From positions 682,001 through 746,000 of the forward strand of contig NZ_CP047396.1 in assembly GCF_020541305.1 (NCBI RefSeq): DNA of 64,000 nucleotides. The letters are read 5' to 3'. The notes beneath the pieces are model-generated. The model did not search any database. It had not been told where the DNA came from and saw only the letters and a list, made by a program, of their open reading frames with translations. The stretch is from Candidatus Vallotiella adelgis. Its GTDB lineage: Bacteria > Pseudomonadota > Gammaproteobacteria > Burkholderiales > Burkholderiaceae. Shown one piece after another: positions 42,745 to 51,651 of this stretch. Position numbers and translations under genes: made by a program. Within the stretch, counting starts at the first letter, position 1. Every line of letters begins with the position of its first letter.

Positions 42745-44289
42745 ATGATATCATCTACACCTCTTGATTTTTTGCCTCCCGTCATTATGTGGTTTCGCGA
42801 TGATCAACGCCTAACCGATAATCCCGCGCTTGAATATGCTATTACTACAGGTCATCCTATCGTATGCATCTATATTCATGATTTAGAACCACAAAATATA
42901 CGCCCGTCTGGCTTAGCTGTACGCTGGTGGCTTCATCAATCTCTCAACGCTCTTCATGTTGCACTTGCAGCGTTAGGCGGTGAATTAACCGTCCTTCACG
43001 GCTCCGAGTTGCAGACCATCGCAGCATTCGCTACGGAAATTGGTGCGATTAAGGTATGCTGGAATCGGAGGTATTCAGTGTCGCAACGCGCAACTGACGC
43101 CGAGATTGAGATGATTCTCAGTGCACACAACATTGCGACCTTCACTTTCAACGGACACTTATTACGAGAACCATGGGACGTAACTACACAAGATGGTCCT
43201 CCATTTCGTATCTTCAGCGCGTACTGGCGAGCTGCACGCCATAAGTATTCCCCTCCAACGCCACGGCCTAAACCGCAACGCATCGATTTTTTTCCTGTGT
43301 CAGAAAACATCGCTGTGATTGCGCGATCGAAAAATTTATCGCAATCAGTACTCCAGCCTTTCAGGCCTAAGTGGGCCGGCGGACTGAATGAAACGTGGCA
43401 ATGTGGCGAGCAAGCTGGATGGATTCAGTTAGATGATTTTCTAGCAAATACATTAACCTACTACGGGCGTAGACGCGATATTCCCGCCATGCAATCGACC
43501 AGTCGGCTGTCTCCATATCTTCGTTTCGGTAATCTATCGGTACGTCAAGTATGGCATGCTATATTATCTAGGATGCATGACGCACGCCTCTGTTATGGAA
43601 ATGAGCAAATCTCGCCTACTGCGAGTGGAAGCGTAGATAAGTTTCTTAACGAGCTTGGTTGGCGAGAGTTTGCATACTATCTACTTTATCATTATGCACC
43701 GCTACATCAAGTCAATTTGAAACGGCAATTCGACGCTATGCCATGGCGTGCGGATTCTGGGGATCTGTGCGCATGGCAGCAAGGCTGTACCGGCTATCCA
43801 ATCATTGACGCCGGTATGCGTGAACTGTGGCATACCGGTTGGATGCACAATCGCGTGCGGATGGTAACGGCATCGTTTCTCGTTAAGCATCTGCTTATCG
43901 ACTGGCGAGAAGGAGAGGCTTGGTTCTGGGATACACTCGTTGATGCCGACGAAGCTAGTAATCCTGCGAATTGGCAATGGGTAGCCGGTAGTGGTGCCGA
44001 TGCGGTACCTTACTTTCGTATCTTTAACCCAATTTTACAAGGTAAAAAATTTGATCCGCAGGGTTCTTATGTACGGCGCTGGGTGCCCGAACTTATGCCC
44101 TTACCGAGCGAATGTATTCATACGCCATGGCTCGCACAACCGAAACAGCTAGCGAATACTACATTGATTCTGGAAAATCAGGAATATCCGCTTCCGCTAG
44201 TATCTCATCCGTATGCGCGAGAACGAGCGCTGAAGGCAATAGAGTACATTCGTAGATGCAAAATCGAGAATTCAAATTCGTTATCGTAA
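42745..44289 (+). CDS. phr: deoxyribodipyrimidine photolyase (class I)
   Basis: The light-driven FAD enzyme reverses UV pyrimidine dimers. The 514-residue product is complete. The N-terminal antenna domain begins VIMWFRDDQRLTDNPAL, and the catalytic FAD domain has SRLSPYLRFGNLS (about 252), WREFAYYLLYH (about 310), GYPIIDAGMRELWHTGWMHN (about 350-369), the SFLVKHLLIDW segment, DADEASNPANWQW and YFRIFNP. All read cleanly. Photolyase is unexpected in a strict endosymbiont unless the host or symbiont is light-exposed. It stands alone between long AT-rich gaps. Confidence 0.95.
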   Translation: MISSTPLDFLPPVIMWFRDDQRLTDNPALEYAITTGHPIVCIYIHDLEPQNIRPSGLAVRWWLHQSLNALHVALAALGGELTVLHGSELQTIAAFATEIGAIKVCWNRRYSVSQRATDAEIEMILSAHNIATFTFNGHLLREPWDVTTQDGPPFRIFSAYWRAARHKYSPPTPRPKPQRIDFFPVSENIAVIARSKNLSQSVLQPFRPKWAGGLNETWQCGEQAGWIQLDDFLANTLTYYGRRRDIPAMQSTSRLSPYLRFGNLSVRQVWHAILSRMHDARLCYGNEQISPTASGSVDKFLNELGWREFAYYLLYHYAPLHQVNLKRQFDAMPWRADSGDLCAWQQGCTGYPIIDAGMRELWHTGWMHNRVRMVTASFLVKHLLIDWREGEAWFWDTLVDADEASNPANWQWVAGSGADAVPYFRIFNPILQGKKFDPQGSYVRRWVPELMPLPSECIHTPWLAQPKQLANTTLILENQEYPLPLVSHPYARERALKAIEYIRRCKIENSNSLS

Positions 44290-45008
44290 CCAAGTATGCA
44301 CGATTCCGTTTTCCGTTGATTAGGATGCATCATGCGTGATGTGACCCCGTCGAGATCTACGTATTAATATAGCCCATCGAGTTCAGCGGTATGCTAGACA
44401 GCAGTTAATTCTCAATAATTCTCTTCGGGTGACACGGCGAGAATACTTTGGTACAAGCCAACATAACGTTTATCGCTTCGGGCCGATAAACCAACACTAT
44501 ACGCTAGTGCGTATTGTTGTATAAAGTCAGCTTGACTCACGCCATTATCAGAATTGTATAACGCTGTAAGCTAACAGTTCCTCAAACTATTATATGTATT
44601 CATACAATGCACGATTGATTCGGTATATTCATAAACATTTTTTACTAAAATAGCCGATAGCACGCCTTCGCAGGTTCTAACTCAACCACTGGTTGTTGCT
44701 CTCGATTTCGGCACTAGCGCCTGGAGATAGCAGCAACAGCGCGAAAGTAGTTTTCATATAGGGAGAAAGCATCATAGCGCTTAAAAAATAGTGTCTGCCT
44801 GACTATGGGCCAGAGAAGTAACCGCTACCATACTGTGTCGTTACCGATGTGTGACCATCCAGTCGTCCAGCTGTCGTGCCATAATTTATGCAATACACTG
44901 CAGGAATATTTCTGAGGCGCGGTATAATTGCTTGTTTTACTCCACCCTGGCGTTCGCTTCTGCCCGCGTGCGTTCCAGGAAAGTCGATACCGTTTGCTCA
45001 TCTGCGCA
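44290..45008. other. non-coding gap upstream of yqhA
   Basis: No gene is present. A hairpin GTTTATCG/CGATAAAC with an 8-nt loop lies at 44468-44491. A short frame near 44665-44735 reads PLVVALDFGTSAWR before a stop, hinting at a lost protein with a DFGT phosphate loop, but it is too short to name. Confidence 0.45.
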
Positions 45009-45581
45009 ATGTCTTCTAGTCATTCTCTCTTTTCCTCATCTGAGCCGCGCCGCATGCGTGCACTTCCATCACTAATCTTTTGTAGTCGCTGGTTACAATT
45101 ACCCCTATACCTAGGTTTAATTCTGGCACAAGCTATCTACGTCTTCTTATTCCTAAAGGAGCTTTGGCACCTTCTATCACACGCAGCCCTGCTAACTGAA
45201 ACCAGTGTGATGCTGGTAGTTCTTGGATTGATTGATGTTGTCATGATCTCGAATTTACTGATTATGGTAATTATTGGGGGCTATGAAACGTTCGTCTCCC
45301 GATTAGGTCTAGAAGGTCATCCGGACGAACCGGAGTGGCTTGATCATGTCAATGCCGGTGTGTTGAAAGTCAAGCTCTCAATGGCGCTAATCAGCATTTC
45401 TTCTATTCATTTGCTCAAAACCTTTATCGATCCAGACCAGCATTCTTCGCAGGCAGTAATATGGCAGGTTCTAATCCACGTTTCATTCTTGCTATCGGCG
45501 TTCGTGATGGCTTGGGTAGATCGACTTACATCGCACATGACGCATGTTCCAATTTCGGTTGCCACTCCAATCCATGATTAA
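45009..45581 (+). CDS. UPF0114 / YqhA family inner-membrane protein
   Basis: The 190-residue product has four hydrophobic helices and the highly conserved family block IDVVMISNLLIMVIIGGYE (about 76-94) followed by SRLGLEGHPDEPEWLDHV and ISSIHLLKTF. The function of the family is unknown. I choose ATG 45009 (MSSSHSLF); a later Met (45054) is also possible. It is 50 nt upstream of fumarase, a neighbour I recall from Burkholderia, and probably co-transcribed. Confidence 0.85.
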   Translation: MSSSHSLFSSSEPRRMRALPSLIFCSRWLQLPLYLGLILAQAIYVFLFLKELWHLLSHAALLTETSVMLVVLGLIDVVMISNLLIMVIIGGYETFVSRLGLEGHPDEPEWLDHVNAGVLKVKLSMALISISSIHLLKTFIDPDQHSSQAVIWQVLIHVSFLLSAFVMAWVDRLTSHMTHVPISVATPIHD

Positions 45582-45631
45582 GTCGTTTATTTTACTACCC
45601 GCTAATATGGGGCCTTTTATGAGAAAATACG

Positions 45632-47155
45632 ATGACAGTCATCAAGCAGGAAGATCTGATCCAGAGCATTGCCAATGCTCTGCAATATATCAGCTATTAC
45701 CATCCGCTAGACTATATTAAGGCGCTGGCCCGTGCTTATCAGCACGAAAAAAGTGTGGGAGCAAAAGACGCAATCGCGCAGATTTTGACTAATAGCCGGA
45801 TGTGCGCAGAAGGGCGTCGACCGATTTGCCAAGATACCGGTATTGTTACAATCTTTATTAAGGTTGGTATGGAAGTGCGCTGGGATGGCGCAACAATGAA
45901 CGTGACAGACATGATAAACGAAGGCGTTCGGCAAGGCTACACTTACACAGATAATGTGCTACGCGCTTCGATCGTTAATCCCCCAGAAGGTGCTCGTAAG
46001 AATACCCGAGATAACACGCCAGCAGTAATTCACTATGAAATTGTTTCTGGCGACAAGCTTAGCGTACAGGTGGCAGCAAAAGGCGGTGGCTCGGAAAATA
46101 AATCGAGGTTCGCAATGCTGAATCCGTCTGATTCTATCATCGACTGGGTGCTTAACATGGTAGCAGGAATGGGGGCTGGATGGTGCCCGCCTGGCATACT
46201 TGGGATTGGCATAGGTGGTACTGCTGAGAAAGCGGTATTAATGGCTAAAGAATCACTGATGGATGTAATTAACATCCAAGATGTAATTTCCTGTGGGCCG
46301 CGAAATTGGATCGAAGCGCTGCGTGTTGAACTTTACGAGAAAGTCAACGCGCTCGGCATCGGCGCCCAGGGGCTGGGGGGCCTCTCAACCGTGTTGGATG
46401 TAAAGATCATGGCAGCACCTACGCACGCAGCCAGCAAACCACTTGCGATTATCCCAAACTGTGCGGCAACTCGTCATACGCACTTCATACTTGATGGTTC
46501 GGGCGTCGTTCGGCTAGATCCACCGCCAATTGAAGCCTGGCCCAATATACATTGGCAGCCGAACACTAAAACTAGCCAGCGCGTGGACCTCGATACACTA
46601 ACGCGAGAGCAAGTCGCTAGCTGGAAGTCCGGTCAGCCGCTGTTGCTCTCGGGTAAAATACTGACCGGACGTGATGCCGCGCATCAGCGTATTGCCGACA
46701 TGTTAGCCAATGATCAACCGCTACCCGTCGACTTCACAAACCGCGCAATTTATTATGTCGGACCAGTTGACCCAGTGCGCGACGAAGTCGTCGGGCCGGC
46801 CGGCCCGACGACTTCGTCGCGCATGGATAAATTCACCGAAATAATGCTTGCACAGACTGGCCTTATTTTGATGATTGGTAAGGCCGAGCGTGGCCTGGTT
46901 GCGATTAATGCAATTAAAAAGCATAAGGTTGCCTACCTAATAGCAGTTGGCGGTGCCGCGTATTTAGTATCTAAGGCAATACATAGCGCGCATATAGTCG
47001 CATTCGAAGATCTTGGGATGGAGGCTATCTACGAGTTCTCGGTTAAAGATATGCCGGTTAGCGTTGCAATAGATTCTAATGGGACATCAGTCCATCAGAC
47101 TGGCCCTAGGAAATGGAAAAATAAGATTGGCAGACTATCGATTGCAACCGTGTAA
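45632..47155 (+). CDS. fumA: fumarate hydratase class I (4Fe-4S)
   Basis: The enzyme hydrates fumarate to malate in the TCA cycle using an oxygen-sensitive [4Fe-4S] cluster. The 507-residue chain is full length. Cluster Cys candidates are in RRPICQDTG (about 66) and IPNCAATRH (about 280). The family block PVRDEVVGPAGPTT (about 381-394) and GGAAYLVSKAI are present, and the tail MPVSVAIDSNGTSVHQTGP is normal. The codons for VRDEVVGPAGPTTSSRM form a 48-nt perfect palindrome; I recall TTATR rather than TTSSR in homologues, so two residues may have been templated. No strong ribosome-binding site precedes the ATG. Confidence 0.95.
   Translation: MTVIKQEDLIQSIANALQYISYYHPLDYIKALARAYQHEKSVGAKDAIAQILTNSRMCAEGRRPICQDTGIVTIFIKVGMEVRWDGATMNVTDMINEGVRQGYTYTDNVLRASIVNPPEGARKNTRDNTPAVIHYEIVSGDKLSVQVAAKGGGSENKSRFAMLNPSDSIIDWVLNMVAGMGAGWCPPGILGIGIGGTAEKAVLMAKESLMDVINIQDVISCGPRNWIEALRVELYEKVNALGIGAQGLGGLSTVLDVKIMAAPTHAASKPLAIIPNCAATRHTHFILDGSGVVRLDPPPIEAWPNIHWQPNTKTSQRVDLDTLTREQVASWKSGQPLLLSGKILTGRDAAHQRIADMLANDQPLPVDFTNRAIYYVGPVDPVRDEVVGPAGPTTSSRMDKFTEIMLAQTGLILMIGKAERGLVAINAIKKHKVAYLIAVGGAAYLVSKAIHSAHIVAFEDLGMEAIYEFSVKDMPVSVAIDSNGTSVHQTGPRKWKNKIGRLSIATV
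46776..46823. repeat. 48-nt perfect palindrome inside fumA, no spacer
   Basis: Twenty-four bases (46776-46799, ending GTCGTCGGGCCGG) are followed directly by their exact reverse complement (46800-46823). It encodes part of a conserved fumarase block, so both protein and DNA symmetry are maintained at once. The chance of a specific 24-bp perfect match is negligible. Confidence 0.97.
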
Positions 47156-47270
47156 CAGATCATCAAGCTATGCGGCTCCGCTGCACGGTTTCATATTCAT
47201 CGAGTAACAGACTGCTTGCTTTAATTCATGGCCGGCCCATTTTGTACGTACCTTCCACAAGGAATTAATC

Positions 47271-47744
47271 ATGCAAGGCAATAAGCAAGTCATCGAATAT
47301 CTAAACTCTCAATTGAAAAATGAACTAACGGCGATAAACCAGTACTTTCTACATGCGCGGATGTATCGTCACTGGGGGCTAGGCAAGCTGAGCAAGCATG
47401 AATATGATGAGTCAATTAGTGAAATGAGACACGCTGACTCGCTGATCAAGCGTGTATTTGTGCTTCATGGCCTGCCAAATCTACAAGATTTGCACAAGCT
47501 ATTGATCGGAGAGACTGCACAAGAAGCCCTTGAATGTGACCTGAAGCTAGAAGTAACATCCCAAGCAACCTGTAAGAAAGCAATTGCGTATTGTGAGTCT
47601 GCACAAGACTATATGTCACGCGAGATCTTATGCCATATCTTAGACGACACGGAAGCGCATATCGATTGGCTCGGAACACAGCTCGAATTAATTAATAAAG
47701 TTGGTATCCAACATTACCAGCAATCCATGATATCTGCTACCTAA
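47271..47744 (+). CDS. bfr: bacterioferritin
   Basis: Bacterioferritin forms a 24-subunit haem-containing iron-storage shell. The 157-residue product has ferroxidase ligands Glu18, Glu51, His54, Glu94 and His130 and the haem ligand Met52 (SEMRHAD). Position 127, Glu in E. coli Bfr, is Thr here (DDTEAH), a change that may be shared by close relatives; Glu128 is retained. AAGGA precedes the ATG at good spacing. Fumarase is upstream, and murI and bfd downstream on the same strand. Confidence 0.94.
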   Translation: MQGNKQVIEYLNSQLKNELTAINQYFLHARMYRHWGLGKLSKHEYDESISEMRHADSLIKRVFVLHGLPNLQDLHKLLIGETAQEALECDLKLEVTSQATCKKAIAYCESAQDYMSREILCHILDDTEAHIDWLGTQLELINKVGIQHYQQSMISAT

Positions 47745-47790
47745 TCGTAAGCAGCAGTAAGATACCAGCGAGATTCCGGCGTGGTGAATA

Positions 47791-48633
47791 ATGGTACGTA
47801 ACGAATCGCCAATTGGTATATTCGACTCAGGGGTAGGTGGGCTATCGGTGCTGCGGGCCATTCGAGCGGCATTACCTGATGAAGCGCTGCTATATTTTGC
47901 TGATTCTCGCTATGCGCCATACGGTAAGCGCGATAACGCGTTCATTACGGCACGCATGTTAGGTATTGTGCAGTGGCTCGAGGCACAACATGTGAAAGCA
48001 ATCGTAGTGGCCTGCAATACCGCAACCGTGCACACGGTGTCAATACTGCGCAAGCGTTTTCAGATGCCAATTATTGGCGTCGAGCCGGGTATCAAACCCG
48101 CAGCGCTGCGGTCACGCACCCGTGTAGCTGGTGTTCTAGCAACTGCTAGCACGCTTAAAAGCGTGCGCTTTAATACACTACTCACCCAGTACGGTAGTGA
48201 TTGCCGATTCATATGTCAGGCAGGTCATGACCTTGTTGATGACATCGAGTCAGGTGACACTGATTCACCAGTTGTAATGCGCCATTTATTGGCTCGCCTG
48301 CAGCCGATCTTATACGCCAGCGCCGATACACTAGTACTAGGCTGTACCCACTATCCCTTTCTATTAAAGGCAGTACACGTACTTACAGATCAGCAACTTA
48401 AGGTTATTGATACCGGCGAAGCGATCGCACGTCAACTAATGCTCAGGCTAACAGACCAGCACTTATTAATTAAGCCTGATCCACCTGTTACACAGGTTGA
48501 GTCTATATTTTTACCAACACCATTACGATTTGTCACGACAGGTGACGCTCTGCAATTAACCCGTATGACTTGGCAATTACTCGGTGTTAATGTGGCAGCT
48601 GAACACGTAGAAATAGCATCAGATTCGGGCTAA
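47791..48633 (+). CDS. murI: glutamate racemase
   Basis: MurI supplies D-glutamate for peptidoglycan. The 280-residue product opens PIGIFDSGVGGLSVLRAI. It has the two catalytic cysteines in VVACNTATVHT (about 70) and LVLGCTHYPFL (about 184), and PIIGVEPGIKPA between them. It starts 46 nt after bfr. With lysA/lysC it indicates that cell-wall synthesis is retained. A perfect GCACGCTT/AAGCGTGC hairpin lies within it at 48149-48166. Confidence 0.95.
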   Translation: MVRNESPIGIFDSGVGGLSVLRAIRAALPDEALLYFADSRYAPYGKRDNAFITARMLGIVQWLEAQHVKAIVVACNTATVHTVSILRKRFQMPIIGVEPGIKPAALRSRTRVAGVLATASTLKSVRFNTLLTQYGSDCRFICQAGHDLVDDIESGDTDSPVVMRHLLARLQPILYASADTLVLGCTHYPFLLKAVHVLTDQQLKVIDTGEAIARQLMLRLTDQHLLIKPDPPVTQVESIFLPTPLRFVTTGDALQLTRMTWQLLGVNVAAEHVEIASDSG

Positions 48634-48703
48634 TCTTGATATAGCCAATGGCTGAGCCCTATATAGGGAAATAGCGAACAAGCTTGCTTATATCGAAATA
48701 AAG

Positions 48704-48722
48704 AATAATAATAATTTGCATT
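48704..48722 (+). promoter_or_regulatory. candidate Fur box upstream of bfd
   Basis: AATAATAATAATTTGCATT matches the 19-bp E. coli Fur consensus at 12 positions and consists of repeated NATAAT-like hexamers. It ends 21 nt before the bfd ATG, where a repressor would block transcription. AT-rich surroundings raise the chance of a false match. Confidence 0.35.
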
Positions 48723-48743
48723 CATATTACTATTATTTGCTCC

Positions 48744-49007
48744 ATGATCGTCTGCATATGTAAGTCTGTTTCCCATCATGCTATTCGTGCAGCACTAGAG
48801 TCTAGTGCATTAACGTTTGATGAGCTACAATTCGAGTTTGGCGTGGCAACGTGCTGTGGAAAATGCAAGGAAACTGTGTATGACCTGCTTTCTGCCTGCG
48901 ACAGCAGAACTAACGTAGCGCGTCATATATCCGCCGGCGTCTCTCGGTTATGTTATACGAATGCAAAGCAGCGGCCTAAGGCTAACTCATATAAAGCCGA
49001 AGAGTAA
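48744..49007 (+). CDS. bfd: bacterioferritin-associated ferredoxin
   Basis: Bfd is a small [2Fe-2S] protein that reduces bacterioferritin to release stored iron. The 87-residue product has the four cluster cysteines in MIVCICKS (Cys4, Cys6) and the ATCCGKC segment (about 36-42), with helix-turn features typical of BFD domains. The last 25 residues are basic and unconserved. The partner bfr lies 1 kb upstream with murI between. A possible Fur box precedes it, consistent with expression under iron shortage. Confidence 0.92.
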   Translation: MIVCICKSVSHHAIRAALESSALTFDELQFEFGVATCCGKCKETVYDLLSACDSRTNVARHISAGVSRLCYTNAKQRPKANSYKAEE

Positions 49008-49989
49008 GTATTACGCTAGCTGATTTGTGGCTCTTCTCTTTGCTCGTTAAAGCTAGCAAATGTATTTATTAGGTTGAACGAGTGAAGAGAAGAATGTATA
49101 GAACCACTACTTGGGAAAAGTTTTCAGAAATTATGTTCGGCACACTCTGCTTTGTTTCGAAGCAAAACCCGACATTATACACTATCTAATCTAGCACGAT
49201 GCAGTAACACTGCCCCGATTATCCTGGAATCGGGGCAGTCAATTTATTGGTGTTCTGATGAACATAACGAATATACTCCGTCATTTTTCGCTGAAATATA
49301 ATCTATATCACTTTTTCCGAAACTAAAATTTTTTGTTATAAAAGTTTCACTGCAGCTAATTAGCAACATTCTATGGAAAACATAAGTTTTTTACTCCTGC
49401 TATATCTTCAGGCTCCGACAAACTATTTTAATTGCCGAGCGCTATCTAGATAATCTAAAAATAGTGGAACCAGATACATCTGAGATAAACAGATGTTATT
49501 GTCGAACAATGACGCTATACTAACTAGTATGCGCTAACTATGTATACATGAGAATCTAATCAAACAAAATTCAGCTATATATGTACAAAATATAAAAATA
49601 AGTAATGCCGTATAAGGTTATACTATGCTTTCGTCTAGATATCGCTCGGAAATTAAAATATACAGATAAGTTATTATTAAATCTGTTTTCTCAGAAATGT
49701 TTTAAATAACAAAATTTTATGAACTAATATAGAATAGTTAAAGTGTAAATATAATTAACTTTTATAACTATTAGTATTTTATACGATATATTTTTCGGTA
49801 GTAATAAATAAATAACATACAAATAAAAAATATATTAATTGATGCAGTTTTTACGTATAAGGCATAAATACATGAAAATTTAGCTAAACAGATCAGAAAC
49901 AGAATTGCCAAAACAATCGATATGCTAGGTACTCTCCAAGAATTTTTCTTGGTTAGCGGCTATACTATCCATAGATGTTACTAATATAC
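49008..49989. other. AT-rich non-coding gap between bfd and tRNA-Ser
   Basis: No gene remnant is recognised, and the second half (about 49560-49880) is very AT-rich. It holds a perfect 12-bp inverted repeat ACTGCCCCGATT/AATCGGGGCAGT with a 7-nt loop at 49209-49239, and an imperfect 16-bp pairing (CTTCTCTTTGCTCGTT region near 49031 with 49076-49091). Confidence 0.6.
49209..49239. repeat. perfect 12-bp GC-rich inverted repeat
   Basis: The arms flank ATCCTGG. It is 200 nt after bfd and not followed by a T-run, so a terminator role is possible but weak. Confidence 0.8.
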
Positions 49990-50082
49990 TGGCGGAGACG
50001 GAGGGATTCGAACCCTCGATCTAGGTTTAGCCTAAATGCTCCCTTAGCAGGGGAGTGCCTTTGACCTCTCGGCCACGTCTCC
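49990..50082 (-). tRNA. tRNA-Ser (anticodon GCU)
   Basis: The minus strand folds as a 93-nt class II tRNA with acceptor GGAGACG/CGTCTCC, anticodon stem CTCCC/GGGAG, loop CTGCTAA (anticodon GCT), a long variable arm with TAGG/CCTA stem, T-loop TTCGAAT and encoded CCA (49990-49992). It lies downstream of lysC, as in Burkholderia. Confidence 0.97.
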
Positions 50083-50174
50083 AAACTTTTCCTCTGTAGG
50101 ACTTTCCCTGTAAAAATGCCCGCGCGTCGTAGAGAAAATGCTGCGATCCTACATACACTTACATCAATTCTCCA

Positions 50175-51428
50175 TCACGCCTGGTCGAGCTCAAACGCTT
50201 TATGAAGCGCACGCACAGCAAGCTCCATGTACTTTTCATCGATCAATACTGATATCTTAATCTCAGACGTCGAGATCATCTGGATGTTAATGTTCTCCTC
50301 TGACAATGTTCGAAACATCTTACTAGCGATGCCTACGTGAGAACGTATGCCAACGCCGACAACCGATACCTTAGATACCTTTGGATCGCCTAGCACTACT
50401 TCCGCATTTATATTCTCATCGGCGTGATGAGTCAGGATGCCCATTGCGCTCTGATAGTCACTACGGCCGACAGTAAACGTGAAGTCAGTTTTTCCTTCTA
50501 TACTAGTATTCTGAATAATCATATCGACATCGATATTAGCATCGGCAACCGGCCCTAGGATCTGGTAAGCAATACCTGGCTTATCTGGTACACCTATAAC
50601 CGCGATACGTGCCTCATCACGCTGAAAAGCAATTCCGGAGATAACAGCTTGTTCCATTTTTTCATTTTCTTCAAAAGTAATTAGTAGGGTACCAGAACGC
50701 ATTTCATCGTCTAATGGCATTAACGGATCAATCAGGCTCGACAGTACGCGAGTCCTGACCCGATACTTTCCGGAAAATTCAACCGAACGAATTTGCAGAA
50801 CCTTAGAACCGAGACTAGCCATTTCTAGCATTTCCTCAAACGTAACCCGATCCAGTCTACGCGCTTCTTCGACAACACGCGGGTCTGTCGTATATACGCC
50901 GTCGACGTCAGTATAGATTAAGCATTCGTCAGCGCGCATTACAGCTGCAATCGCAACTGCCGACGTGTCGGAACCCCCTCGACCTAACGTGGTAATGTGA
51001 CCCTCGGGGTCTACGCCCTGAAAACCTGCGATGACGACAACCTTGCCAGTCTCTAGGTCAGCTAGCACACGTTTATCGTCGATTTCGCTGATCCTAGCTT
51101 TCGTAAACGCGCTATCTGTCTTAACCGCAACCTGCCAGCCCGCATAACTAACCGCATCGACTCCCTCCTCTTGAAGTGCAAGAGACAACAAACCTACGCT
51201 CACTTGCTCACCCGTCGAAGTAATCATATCAAGTTCTCGCGGGTTAGGTTGTTCCGAAATTTCTCTCGCAAGTGCAAGTAAGCGATTAGTTTGACCGGAC
51301 ATTGCGGATGGCACGACGACTAATTGGTGACCCGCCTTGTGCCACTTCGCGACGCGCGTCGCGACATTCCTGATACGCTCAACTGAGCCCATGGAGGTGC
51401 CGCCGTATTTATGTACGATAAGTGCCAT
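50175..51428 (-). CDS. lysC: aspartate kinase
   Basis: The enzyme phosphorylates aspartate, the first step to lysine/diaminopimelate, threonine and methionine. From MALIVHKYGGTSMG the product is 417 residues; an ATG 4 codons upstream is less likely. The kinase domain has KYGGTSMG, STGEQVSVGLL (about 70) and LGRGGSDTSAVA (about 150), and two C-terminal ACT regulatory domains (about 265-415) keep feedback-site elements such as IGVPDKPGIA. An 18-nt palindrome (51347-51364) encodes NVATRVA. It ends just before tRNA-Ser. Confidence 0.95.
   Translation of the reverse strand: MALIVHKYGGTSMGSVERIRNVATRVAKWHKAGHQLVVVPSAMSGQTNRLLALAREISEQPNPRELDMITSTGEQVSVGLLSLALQEEGVDAVSYAGWQVAVKTDSAFTKARISEIDDKRVLADLETGKVVVIAGFQGVDPEGHITTLGRGGSDTSAVAIAAVMRADECLIYTDVDGVYTTDPRVVEEARRLDRVTFEEMLEMASLGSKVLQIRSVEFSGKYRVRTRVLSSLIDPLMPLDDEMRSGTLLITFEENEKMEQAVISGIAFQRDEARIAVIGVPDKPGIAYQILGPVADANIDVDMIIQNTSIEGKTDFTFTVGRSDYQSAMGILTHHADENINAEVVLGDPKVSKVSVVGVGIRSHVGIASKMFRTLSEENINIQMISTSEIKISVLIDEKYMELAVRALHKAFELDQA
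51347..51364. repeat. 18-nt perfect palindrome inside lysC
   Basis: TCGCGACGCGCGTCGCGA has no spacer and falls in codons for NVATRVAKW. I recall Lys rather than Thr at the fourth residue in Burkholderia, so symmetry may have changed the protein. Confidence 0.75.
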
Positions 51429-51651
51429 TGTTGTTATCAACCAGAGGAGAAAGCACTCTGGTGTTTAGGTGGAGTAGTTCGACAGAAGAAGAACAAACGG
51501 AAGACGGTTCTGTCAGCGTTTGCGCGCTTACTTAATCGTGCAAAAAACGGAAGATAAGACGCTAGAAATAAAGATTTTATCGTATTCTAATACTCTTCAC
51601 AAGAGAAAATACGCATCGTTCGTGCAGTGCATTTTCGACTGGAAAATCGCG

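Noticed and set aside
44665-44735. Short frame reading PLVVALDFGTSAWR as a kinase/actin-fold remnant
   Set aside because: Only about 14 residues with no flanking support; any family name would be a guess.
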